This document shows positions 34,645 through 40,552 of a stretch of 40,552 nucleotides of DNA, in pieces. Within the stretch, counting starts at the first letter, position 1. Every line of letters starts with the position of its first letter. Position numbers and translations under genes: made by a program. The notes under the pieces were generated by a model. That model was not told where the DNA came from. It did no database searches and saw only the letters and a list, made by a program, of their open reading frames with translations. Source of the stretch: a bacterium (GTDB taxonomy: Bacteria; SZUA-79; Acidulodesulfobacterales; Acidulodesulfobacteraceae); assembly GCA_021850985.1 (NCBI GenBank), contig JAJZJX010000015.1:1-40552 (forward strand), written 5' to 3'.

Positions 34645-34680
34645 GCACGCATCAAAGAAGATGCTTTGATAAATGCGTGC
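34645..34680. repeat. Strong stem-loop in the hdrB1 leader
   Basis: The arms GCACGCAT / ATGCGTGC are extended by CAAAG / CTTTG, with loop AAGATG and a 2-nt bulge on one side. It lies about 45 nt upstream of the hdrB1 start codon on the transcript and could set the relative expression of hdrC1 and hdrB1. Confidence 0.6.
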
Positions 34681-34717
34681 TTCCGATATGGCTTTTCAAG
34701 CCTTGTGAGGTCATTTT

Positions 34718-34744
34718 GTCATTCCCGCACTGGCGGGAATCCAG
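34718..34744. repeat. Palindromic repeat, TTCCCGC family (copy 4)
   Basis: GTCATTCCCGC, ACTG, GCGGGAATCCAG. Same family as copies at 9838, 31302 and 31391, here with a different loop. It lies in the hdrC1-hdrB1 gap. Confidence 0.85.
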
Positions 34745-34778
34745 TTTTTTCTCTCCACTTAATTAATGACGCTTCCTG

Positions 34779-35456
34779 TCAAGAACTCCTGACATCGTCC
34801 ACGATATCCTGTATTATTTCGTAAAGCGAAGGATCGACGGCTTCTATTATTTTAAAAACTCCCGCTTCGTCGAATATGTCGTATAATTCTTTCATCGTTT
34901 CGGGAGCGACGTCCCATGCCAGATTAGTAACCTGAAGGGTCGGCATAGGGATTGCTTTTCTTTTTACGGCAAGGTCGGTTGATGCATATCCGATGTGGGG
35001 ACCCCAGTCCGGAAAGAAATCCGGCTGTATCATATCAGGAGAAAGCTGGTTGCCGTATGCGGTAAGTTTTAAGAGTACGCGTGAATATGGTTTTAAAACT
35101 TTTTTTGCCGATTCAAATCCCCTTCTAACCGCAATTTCCCTTAATATAGCTATAACTCCTCCCGGACTGTTTAAGAACGGGCAAATCATAGCGCACGTGA
35201 AGCACTGGAAACACGCCCATACATATTCGTCCATCATCGTCCAAATAAGTTCAGGGTCTTTTGATTTCATTTTTTGCAGGACTATACGCGGGGAAAAATC
35301 GAAAAATCTGTGCGGCGGACATCCGCCGGTACAGACTCCGCAGTTTAAACAACCTCTGACATATTCTTCATAACGGAAATCTTTTCTTGCTTCTTCGAAA
35401 ATCTCTTTTTTTAATTCGGCTGGAACAATACTTACTCCATTTTCATCATATTCCAT
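34779..35456 (-). CDS. hdrC1: sHdr subunit HdrC1 (ferredoxin-like)
   Basis: 225 residues. Two [4Fe-4S] motifs, CLNCGVCTGGCPPHRF (~36) and CFQCFTCAMICPFLNSP (~80), then a helical C-terminal half with PETMKELYDIFDEAGVFKIIEAVDPSLYEIIQDIVDDV. It passes electrons to HdrB1. First gene of the sHdr operon; AGGAG precedes the ATG by 7 nt and a good sigma-70-type promoter lies upstream at 35545-35572. Confidence 0.9.
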   Translation of the reverse strand: MEYDENGVSIVPAELKKEIFEEARKDFRYEEYVRGCLNCGVCTGGCPPHRFFDFSPRIVLQKMKSKDPELIWTMMDEYVWACFQCFTCAMICPFLNSPGGVIAILREIAVRRGFESAKKVLKPYSRVLLKLTAYGNQLSPDMIQPDFFPDWGPHIGYASTDLAVKRKAIPMPTLQVTNLAWDVAPETMKELYDIFDEAGVFKIIEAVDPSLYEIIQDIVDDVRSS

Positions 35457-35544
35457 AAAGCTCTCCTGCTTTACCGTTTTCGTTTATATCTGCTCAAATA
35501 TCAAACTTAAATACAATAATATCTCAAATAATCATTTATTATTT

Positions 35545-35572
35545 ATAATATCACAATAAATAAAAAAGTCAA
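35545..35572 (-). promoter_or_regulatory. Sigma-70-type promoter for the sHdr operon
   Basis: On the minus strand TTGACT (35567-35572), 16 nt, TATTAT (35545-35550), about 90 nt before hdrC1. The rest of the 35457-35758 gap is AT-rich and also contains inverted-repeat element A. Confidence 0.5.
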
Positions 35573-35580
35573 ATTTTATT

Positions 35581-35754
35581 CCTAAAATTACCGATAGGAA
35601 AAGGCGTCAGATTATTTTTTTTCAGGAACTTTATATATTGATTGACTTTTTTAGCTAATGCAAAAAATAAGATCTAACACCTTTTCCTTCCGAATTTTCC
35701 TTAATTATTGCTTTATTTTATCTAACTTTACAACTTTCTATCGGCAATTTTGGG
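35581..35754. mobile_element. MITE-like nested inverted-repeat element, copy A
   Basis: 174 bp. The outer arms 35581-35597 and 35738-35754 are complementary at 15 of 17 positions. The inner arms (GGAAAAGGCGTCAGAT at 35597 and its partner ending at 35686) are complementary at 14 of 16. The whole is flanked by a perfect 5-bp direct repeat TTATT (35576-35580 and 35755-35759), as expected for target-site duplication. The right repeat overlaps the last base of the FNT gene stop codon. It has no coding capacity. Copy B is at 39792-39972. Confidence 0.7.
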
Positions 35755-35758
35755 TTAT

Positions 35759-37204
35759 TTAAAGCGTGTCCTCTATATTTTCTACGTTTTCCATTGCATC
35801 ATACTTTGCCCTGCCGTTTCCGCCGCCCATCATATCAAGTTCGTACGAAGAAGCGGAAATATGTTCGTCCGGAACCGTGGGAGCGGCATGTAAAATCTGC
35901 AAATACTGCAGAATCGTAACGAAAAATAAACCGCCTATCATATTGCCGAGAAGCGTTAACGGGACATAACCGTAAAGCCAAGAAATATATGAAATATGCG
36001 AACCTGTGTTTATAGCTATTAAAATTTCCGACGACGCCACTACTATATGGCTGAAAGAGTTCAGATAAATCATAAAACCGACGACCCATATAATAAATAT
36101 TCTTGCAAGGGTGCCGCTTGACGCTATCAAGAGCCACGTCATAAGCGTTATCAGCCAGCCGGCAAAAATAGCGCTTAAAATCATTACAAAAGGCGTTCTA
36201 TCCATATAGCTGTTTGCAACGCCGTGTATGTGATTAACAACGAAAGACGGAACAATCTGATTTAACGAGCCTGCTATTACGAGCGCAAAAATAAAAATAC
36301 CCGCCATATTTCCGATAAGCGTAAGCGACCACAATTTTAAAAGCTCAAGGATTCCGCCTCTTTTTGCGATGACTGCGGTAACCGGAACTAAAAAATTTTC
36401 AGTAAAAAGTTCGCTTTTGCCTATCATTAAAAACATGAAACCTATAGGGAAAAAAAGCGCTCCAAGGATTTTTGCCACATCAGCACCGACTAAAGGAGCC
36501 GTTGCTCCGGCAACGTACGAAGAAGCAATTATACCGAAAGTAACGTTCATACCTGCTATAAGACCAGACATAGACATTTCCAGCCAGCTTCGTTTAAGCC
36601 TTGCTTGTCCGACCTCTACCGAAGCCTTAAAAATTTCGGAAGCTTCTTTCCCTCCGGGCTTTTCTATTCCTTTAATGGCGCCGATACGAGCTTTGGTAGT
36701 TTCTAAAATTTCATTTATTCTTTTCGACAAGTATAAAGAATGGTGAATTTCTTCTGCAAGATTGTTTTCTATAAGCGCTCTCACGCCAGGGTCGTCAATT
36801 ACTTCCAATCCTGCGGTATAATCGTTAATTGCATTTTCTTCTATTTTTAAATCGATTCTAAGCATATCAAGAGGAGCCGAAACCTGATGCGACGCCTCAC
36901 TCACGCCTTTCTGAGCTTCCCTGATAGAGTTTAAAGTATTCGGCGTTCCGCCGAGTTCGGTTATTTTTTCTCTTATGTTTATAATGTGTCCGCTTTCGGT
37001 GGACGCAAAAGATTTTAAAGCCTGAACTAAAATAGGGTCTTTGAGGGTTTTAGCCTGCTCAACGTAAAGATCTCTGCCTGCTACTTCTGCGGCAAGGTAT
37101 TTTTGAAGCAGAGCAATAGTATCCTGAACGGCTTTGGTATTTTTAGAATGTCCGGAACTTGAACCGCTTTCGCGTTCGTCGTTTTTTAAATATAAATCCG
37201 TCAT
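35759..37204 (-). CDS. Ferritin-like domain fused to a formate/nitrite (FNT)-family channel
   Basis: 481 residues. The N-terminal ~25-170 form a rubrerythrin/ferritin-like helical bundle with repeated Glu/His ligands (AAEVAGRDLYVEQAK, ASTESGHIINIREKI, LKIEENAINDYTAGLE, NNLAEEIHHSLYLSKRI). Residues ~195-455 form the FNT channel (six membrane segments; KRSWLEMSMSGLIAGMNVTFGIIA, IGKSELFTENFLVPVTAV, SFSHIVVASSEILIAI). FNT proteins carry formate, nitrite, hydrosulfide or other small anions; the substrate here is not defined. The fused diiron-type domain is unusual. No Shine-Dalgarno sequence; the promoter at 37212-37240 places the transcript start at the ATG. It lies upstream of the sHdr operon, so a sulfur anion is an attractive guess. 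Confidence 0.85.
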   Translation of the reverse strand: MTDLYLKNDERESGSSSGHSKNTKAVQDTIALLQKYLAAEVAGRDLYVEQAKTLKDPILVQALKSFASTESGHIINIREKITELGGTPNTLNSIREAQKGVSEASHQVSAPLDMLRIDLKIEENAINDYTAGLEVIDDPGVRALIENNLAEEIHHSLYLSKRINEILETTKARIGAIKGIEKPGGKEASEIFKASVEVGQARLKRSWLEMSMSGLIAGMNVTFGIIASSYVAGATAPLVGADVAKILGALFFPIGFMFLMIGKSELFTENFLVPVTAVIAKRGGILELLKLWSLTLIGNMAGIFIFALVIAGSLNQIVPSFVVNHIHGVANSYMDRTPFVMILSAIFAGWLITLMTWLLIASSGTLARIFIIWVVGFMIYLNSFSHIVVASSEILIAINTGSHISYISWLYGYVPLTLLGNMIGGLFFVTILQYLQILHAAPTVPDEHISASSYELDMMGGGNGRAKYDAMENVENIEDTL

Positions 37205-37211
37205 ATTATTA

Positions 37212-37240
37212 ATTATATATCAAGTCTATTAATTTAACAA
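37212..37240 (-). promoter_or_regulatory. Leaderless-type promoter for the ferritin-FNT gene
   Basis: On the minus strand TTGTTA (37235-37240), 17 nt, perfect TATAAT (37212-37217). The -10 ends 7 nt before the start codon, so transcription should begin at or within 1-2 nt of the ATG, in line with the lack of a ribosome-binding site. Confidence 0.5.
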
Positions 37241-37259
37241 CACCGGTGCAAAGCAATAA

Positions 37260-37288
37260 TTGACTAAAAAGTCATTATACTGTAAAAT
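37260..37288 (+). promoter_or_regulatory. Leaderless-type promoter for the MFS gene, with palindrome over the -35
   Basis: TTGACT (37260-37265), 17 nt, TAAAAT (37283-37288); the ATG follows 8 nt after the -10, so the transcript would be leaderless or nearly so. A palindrome TGACT-AAAA-AGTCA (37261-37274) covers the -35 and could be an operator. Confidence 0.45.
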
Positions 37289-37296
37289 AACTTGTT

Positions 37297-38694
37297 ATGG
37301 AACCAAAACCGTCGCCGGCGTCTGCATCCACAAAAAGACTTTTAATTGCTATACTTTCGACTATAGCTCTTGCCGATTTCGGGCTTGGATTAAATACCGT
37401 CGTGCTTCCTCTTTACGCAAAAAGCCTCGGCGCAAGCATAATCACCATCGGTTTAATAATCGCATCTTTCGGACTTGCCCGCATATTCGTAAATATTCCC
37501 ATAAGCATTATAAGCAAAAAACTGAATGCGCAATATATACATATAGGAATACTGTCTATTTTTCTTGGCGCAGTAGGATACCTGCTTTCAACTTCATATT
37601 ATCAGCTTTTCTTATTCAGATTTCTCGAGGGATTCGGTTCTGGTATAATCAACACGTCTTCGATGATAATACTGACTAAACGCCTTTACAAAGAAGAAAA
37701 GAGAGCTAAAGTTTTAAGCAGGTATATGATAGCGAGAAGGCTTTCTATGGGCTCCGCGCCGTTTCTCGGCGCCGTCGTCGCTTACGAATTTTCCGATAAA
37801 GCTGCATTTTTGCTTTACGCTTTAATAATGGCCGCAGGAGTGATAATAGCTTTTTACAATAAAAAATTCCTGAACGGCATAAATAATATAAACAAAACAC
37901 CCTTAGAAGATAATGGGGAAAACGTAAAAGAAAACATAAAAATAAAAACGGATAAAGAGGATAACGCTCTAAATTCCGGAATAGATGAATACGGCAAGGA
38001 TTATATCAAAACTGCCGGTGCAGATAAAAATGCCGGAAAAGTTAAGAATGCTAATATTAATTACGATAAAAATTCTGGAATGAATACGCGTAAAAAATAT
38101 TTTTTGCTTCTGTATAATTTTAATTTTATCGCATTATGTTTTTTAACGTTTACTTTTTTCTTTTCAAGAATAGGGTCCAGAAGAGAACTGGTACCTTTAG
38201 TAGGATACAGCATAATGGGTTTAAATAAAGCGGACATAGGGCTGCTTGTTTCTATATCGGCGGTAATAGGCGTCGTTCTTACATATTACTCCGACAGAGT
38301 TATAAACGTTATGGGAGTTAAAAAATCTATAATAACATCTTTCATAATTACTGCAGTCGGAGTTCTAAGTTTTATAATATTTAAAAACTTGATATCGTTC
38401 GGATTATCTATTATTTTATTAAGCGCTGGCGGCGGATTTTCAGGTCCCGCAAGAAACCTTTATTTAATGGACAGCGTGGACAAAAACCGTTACGACGAGG
38501 CAATAGGCATTTACAGAACATTAAGCGATTTCGGTTTTGTTCTGGGACCTGTTGCCGTAGGCGCGGTTTTCGATTACTTTAATTATATAAATGCATATAG
38601 CTTAGTTGCCTTTGCATTAATTTTTGCCACCGTTTTATTCGGATTTTTCGCTAAATCGTATAAAAATACAAATACGCCCGTCGTTGCAGATTGA
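37297..38694 (+). CDS. Major facilitator superfamily transporter
   Basis: 465 residues, 12 predicted membrane helices in two halves. The first half includes FGLGLNTVVLPLYAKSLGASIITIGLIIASFGLARIFVNIPISIIS, a typical MFS TM1-TM2 with the loop 2-3 region. A long, Asn/Lys/Asp-rich hydrophilic loop (~190-265) joins the halves, followed by TM7 (YFLLLYNFNFIALCFLTFTFFFSRIGSR). It resembles sugar- or drug-efflux MFS proteins, but the substrate cannot be named. Start at ATG 37297 without a Shine-Dalgarno sequence, consistent with a leaderless mRNA. Divergent from the ferritin-FNT gene. Confidence 0.85.
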   Translation: MEPKPSPASASTKRLLIAILSTIALADFGLGLNTVVLPLYAKSLGASIITIGLIIASFGLARIFVNIPISIISKKLNAQYIHIGILSIFLGAVGYLLSTSYYQLFLFRFLEGFGSGIINTSSMIILTKRLYKEEKRAKVLSRYMIARRLSMGSAPFLGAVVAYEFSDKAAFLLYALIMAAGVIIAFYNKKFLNGINNINKTPLEDNGENVKENIKIKTDKEDNALNSGIDEYGKDYIKTAGADKNAGKVKNANINYDKNSGMNTRKKYFLLLYNFNFIALCFLTFTFFFSRIGSRRELVPLVGYSIMGLNKADIGLLVSISAVIGVVLTYYSDRVINVMGVKKSIITSFIITAVGVLSFIIFKNLISFGLSIILLSAGGGFSGPARNLYLMDSVDKNRYDEAIGIYRTLSDFGFVLGPVAVGAVFDYFNYINAYSLVAFALIFATVLFGFFAKSYKNTNTPVVAD

Positions 38695-38716
38695 ATATAA
38701 AATATCAATTTTTATT

Positions 38717-39643
38717 TCATTTAGCGATAAATATCGAGCAAGGCAGGGCATTAATTATCCTTTCCGCGGTACTTCCGAAAAGAATTTCTTTTATTCCTTC
38801 TTTGTCTCTCCCTTTAAAACCTAAAATTAATAGTTTTTTTCCCGTTTCTTCTATAAAATCGATCACTTCCTTGCAAGGAGCGCCTTTTTTAACGACTATG
38901 GCAATATTGGACTTTTCCTTTGCAAACCTGTAATCAAGTCCCCGCATTACGGATTCAAATTTATCGGCAAGATTTTTTTCGTAATTTTCCAATTCGGCTT
39001 GAGCAAAATCCTTTAGTCCTCTGATTAATTTTTCGTCTATAACGTGCAAAACGGTGAGGAGTTTAACTACATCGACGGGTATTTTCAAAATTAACGGTAT
39101 AGCTTTAAACGAAAAATCGGAAAAATCTGTAGCAAAAACTATATCGTCGAACAGATTTCTGCAGCTCGTTTTCGCATCGTTCCTGAAATCGCTCGAAGAA
39201 TGAAACAAAACCCTTCTCATGACAAGTATCGGCTTTTCCGTTTTTAGAATTATATCGTACAAAGGAGAACCGTAAAATGAAAAATACCCTTTATTTTTTG
39301 CATCAGCCTTTTTATCTAAAACTACAAAATCTATATTCTCGGCTTTTGCTTCATCGGCAATTTCCTCTGCTACGTTACCTACCCTTATGACATATCTTAC
39401 GCCGAACCCCGATTTTTCCAAATATTTTTTAATATCTTCGAGCTTTATTTCCGCAAATTTCCTTATTTTTTCTTCGTCTTCTTTTTTATAAACGGAATAA
39501 AGGCTGTGATGAAAAAGGGCCGGATCTATTACATGTATGAGCACTATTTCTTTTAAACCGATTTTAGAATAGTTTATGAAGCAATCAAGATTTTCGTAAT
39601 AAAAATCCCCGAAATTTATAGCATACAGGGCCGTATTAAACAT
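38717..39643 (-). CDS. Tandem universal stress protein (two UspA domains)
   Basis: 308 residues with two UspA folds. The first (~1-145) starts NTALYAINFGDFYYENLDCFI and ends EKPILVMRR; its ATP loop (VVLDKKADAKNKGYFSFYGSPLYDI) is degenerate. The second (~165-308) starts DDIVFATDFSDFSFKAIPLIL and carries the ATP-binding pattern LGFKGRDKEGIKEILFGSTAERI. Probably a stress- or energy-responsive nucleotide-binding protein in the cytoplasm. AAGGA lies about 10 nt before the ATG. Converges with the MFS gene. Confidence 0.88.
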   Translation of the reverse strand: MFNTALYAINFGDFYYENLDCFINYSKIGLKEIVLIHVIDPALFHHSLYSVYKKEDEEKIRKFAEIKLEDIKKYLEKSGFGVRYVIRVGNVAEEIADEAKAENIDFVVLDKKADAKNKGYFSFYGSPLYDIILKTEKPILVMRRVLFHSSSDFRNDAKTSCRNLFDDIVFATDFSDFSFKAIPLILKIPVDVVKLLTVLHVIDEKLIRGLKDFAQAELENYEKNLADKFESVMRGLDYRFAKEKSNIAIVVKKGAPCKEVIDFIEETGKKLLILGFKGRDKEGIKEILFGSTAERIINALPCSIFIAK

Positions 39644-39791
39644 TTTTGCAAATCCTTTTTTATTATTTATAATGTATATATGAATAATTTTCGTTTTCCA
39701 AATATTTTAAAAAATTTAATTTAATTATACTCTCTTGTATTATAAGGTGTCAACAAACAAACTCCATAAACAAAACTTTATTCTACTTTAT

Positions 39792-39972
39792 CCTTAATCC
39801 TGCAATAGAAATTATACCCAGAAAAAGGTGTCAGATTAATTTTTTTGCGAAAGAATTTTATAAAATTTGACCTGTTTCGTATGCAAAAAAATAAAATCAG
39901 ACACCTTTTTCTTACATTTTTGTTTATCCGAACAAAATAAAAATCTAAAAACTTTCTATTGCAGGATTAAGG
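39792..39972. mobile_element. MITE-like nested inverted-repeat element, copy B
   Basis: 181 bp. The outer arms 39792-39811 and 39953-39972 are a perfect 20-bp inverted repeat. The inner arms (AGAAAAAGGTGTCAGATT… and …ATCAGACACCTTTTTCTT) are nearly perfect over about 30 bp. Flanked by a perfect 5-bp direct repeat TTTAT (39787-39791 and 39973-39977). Internal sequence clearly resembles copy A (35581-35754). It lies between the UspA gene and the tRNA promoter. Confidence 0.72.
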
Positions 39973-39985
39973 TTTATATTTTTTA

Positions 39986-40015
39986 TTGACTTAAAACCTC
40001 ATATTATAGTATTAT
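39986..40015 (+). promoter_or_regulatory. Promoter of tRNA-Ala
   Basis: TTGACT (39986-39991), 18 nt, TATTAT (40010-40015), about 33 nt before the tRNA. MITE-like copy B ends only 13 nt upstream of the -35. Confidence 0.5.
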
Positions 40016-40048
40016 AAAATAAATTAATTAAACCGGAATTTACACAAT

Positions 40049-40124
40049 GGGGCTGTAGCTCAGTTGGCAGAGCGCTTGCATGGCATGCAAGAGGTCGTCG
40101 GTTCGACCCCGATCAGCTCCACCA
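40049..40124 (+). tRNA. tRNA-Ala (anticodon GGC)
   Basis: 76 nt with CCA encoded. Acceptor stem GGGGCTG / CAGCTCC (one G-T pair), D-arm GCTC / GAGC, anticodon stem CTTGC / GCAAG with loop ATGGCAT (anticodon GGC, reads GCC), T-arm GTCGG / CCGAT with loop TTCGACC, discriminator A. All conserved positions are present. Confidence 0.96.
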
Positions 40125-40247
40125 TTAAAAACCGCAGTAAATAAGCCTTTCCTAACATCATTAAGAAATTTTATTTAGTTGCCATCTATTTTTGTTCCCC
40201 TCTCATATTATTTCCTTTTATCAAAATTAATTTACATCATCTAAAAG

Positions 40248-40552
40248 TCAAATAATTACAGTCTTTTTCTTGTATAACAAATATAACTTATCTTGCCTTA
40301 TCCTAAACTTAGTTCCATGATTATGTCCGGTGCGAGCGTCGAAATCTACCAAAATATTTGCATTTTCTATTTGATTTAAGAATTCTTCGAAATTAAATTT
40401 CTCTAACATCATAACTTTTGAATATTTATAAAATTCTTTTTTATTCTCTTTTTTAACTTCGGCTTGAACGTAAAAACAATTTAATAATTTCGTTCCGGCT
40501 TTATGCTCTAAATCATCGAATCCCCAATACGGCTGTGGATTCAGTTCTTTTA
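40248..40552 (-). CDS. MvaI/BcnI-family type II restriction endonuclease, C-terminal part
   Basis: An open frame of 100 codons enters from the right edge and stops at 40248-40250. The protein (NPQPYWGFDDLEHKAGTKLL, FYVQAEVKK, then FEEFLNQIENANILVDFDA, RTGHNHGTKFRIRQDKLYLL) matches the C-terminal part of MvaI/BcnI-like PD-(D/E)XK endonucleases. In that family a histidine-glycine segment like GHNHGTKFR lies near the end. The catalytic residues and start codon lie outside the window. A cognate DNA methyltransferase is expected beyond the edge. It lies 3' of tRNA-Ala on the opposite strand, a usual site for acquired genes. There is no other gene from 40125 to 40247. Confidence 0.7.
   Translation of the reverse strand, partial: KELNPQPYWGFDDLEHKAGTKLLNCFYVQAEVKKENKKEFYKYSKVMMLEKFNFEEFLNQIENANILVDFDARTGHNHGTKFRIRQDKLYLLYKKKTVII

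Noticed and set aside
29565-35456. Methanogen-type HdrABC or an Hdr-FlxABCD complex
   Set aside because: HdrA is short without ferredoxin inserts, B and C occur twice, and the order C1-B1-A-hyp-C2-B2 is that of sHdr.
35835-36137. Small minus-strand frame inside the ferritin-FNT gene
   Set aside because: It is an out-of-frame shadow; the FNT frame is clearly the coding one.
35581-39972. CRISPR array or attachment-site pair
   Set aside because: The repeats are inverted, only two, over 4 kb apart, and carry 5-bp direct repeats; no spacer periodicity or cas gene is present.
40125-40247. Direct repeat of the tRNA-Ala 3' end marking an integrated element
   Set aside because: I find no second copy of the tRNA end in the window; it could only lie beyond the right edge.

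Overview
The window is a low-GC, Gram-negative bacterial chromosome segment. It carries a flagellar filament operon with a glycosylation island, a type IV pilus operon, chorismate and folate genes, and a sulfur-oxidation type heterodisulfide-reductase-like (sHdr) operon. Flagella, pilMNOPQ and sHdr in an AT-rich genome suggest a motile sulfur-metabolising proteobacterium-like organism. A deltaproteobacterial lineage such as the Acidulodesulfobacterales is a possibility, but this is inference; no rRNA or phylogenetic marker is present to settle it.

Layout. 1-778: end of an IS3-family element (orfA) and a gene-poor stretch. 779-16731 (minus strand): glycan island with a GT17 transferase, two giant multi-domain transferases, APS kinase (cysC), a sulfotransferase, an unknown protein, two GT9 transferases and a CgeB-like transferase. 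16762-20293 (minus): fliS, fliD, flaG and fliC, with a sigma-28-like promoter about 290 nt upstream of fliC. All these genes run in the same direction, so the glycan genes lie downstream of flagellin and are likely to decorate it. The cysC/sulfotransferase pair suggests that the glycan is sulfated. 20762-23389 (minus): aroK, aroC, folE2. 23449-27747 (minus): pilQ, pilP, pilO, pilN, pilM. 27985-29568 (plus): an ArnT-like membrane glycosyltransferase.

29565-35456 (minus): six genes that read, in transcription order, hdrC1-hdrB1-hdrA-hyp-hdrC2-hdrB2. This is the recognised gene order of the sHdr sulfane-sulfur oxidation system. Upstream lies a FNT-family channel fused to an N-terminal ferritin-like domain (35759-37204, minus). 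It is divergent from an MFS transporter (37297-38694, plus), and both promoters seem to give leaderless mRNAs. 38717-39643 is a tandem UspA protein, 40049-40124 is tRNA-Ala(GGC), and the right edge holds the 3' end of a gene for an MvaI/BcnI-type restriction endonuclease.

The intergenic DNA is rich in palindromic repeats of several families. The most striking is a pair of about 175-180 bp nested inverted-repeat elements (35581-35754 and 39792-39972). Each is flanked by a perfect 5-bp direct repeat, which looks like a miniature transposable element. The outer arms differ between the two copies, but each copy keeps its own complementarity.
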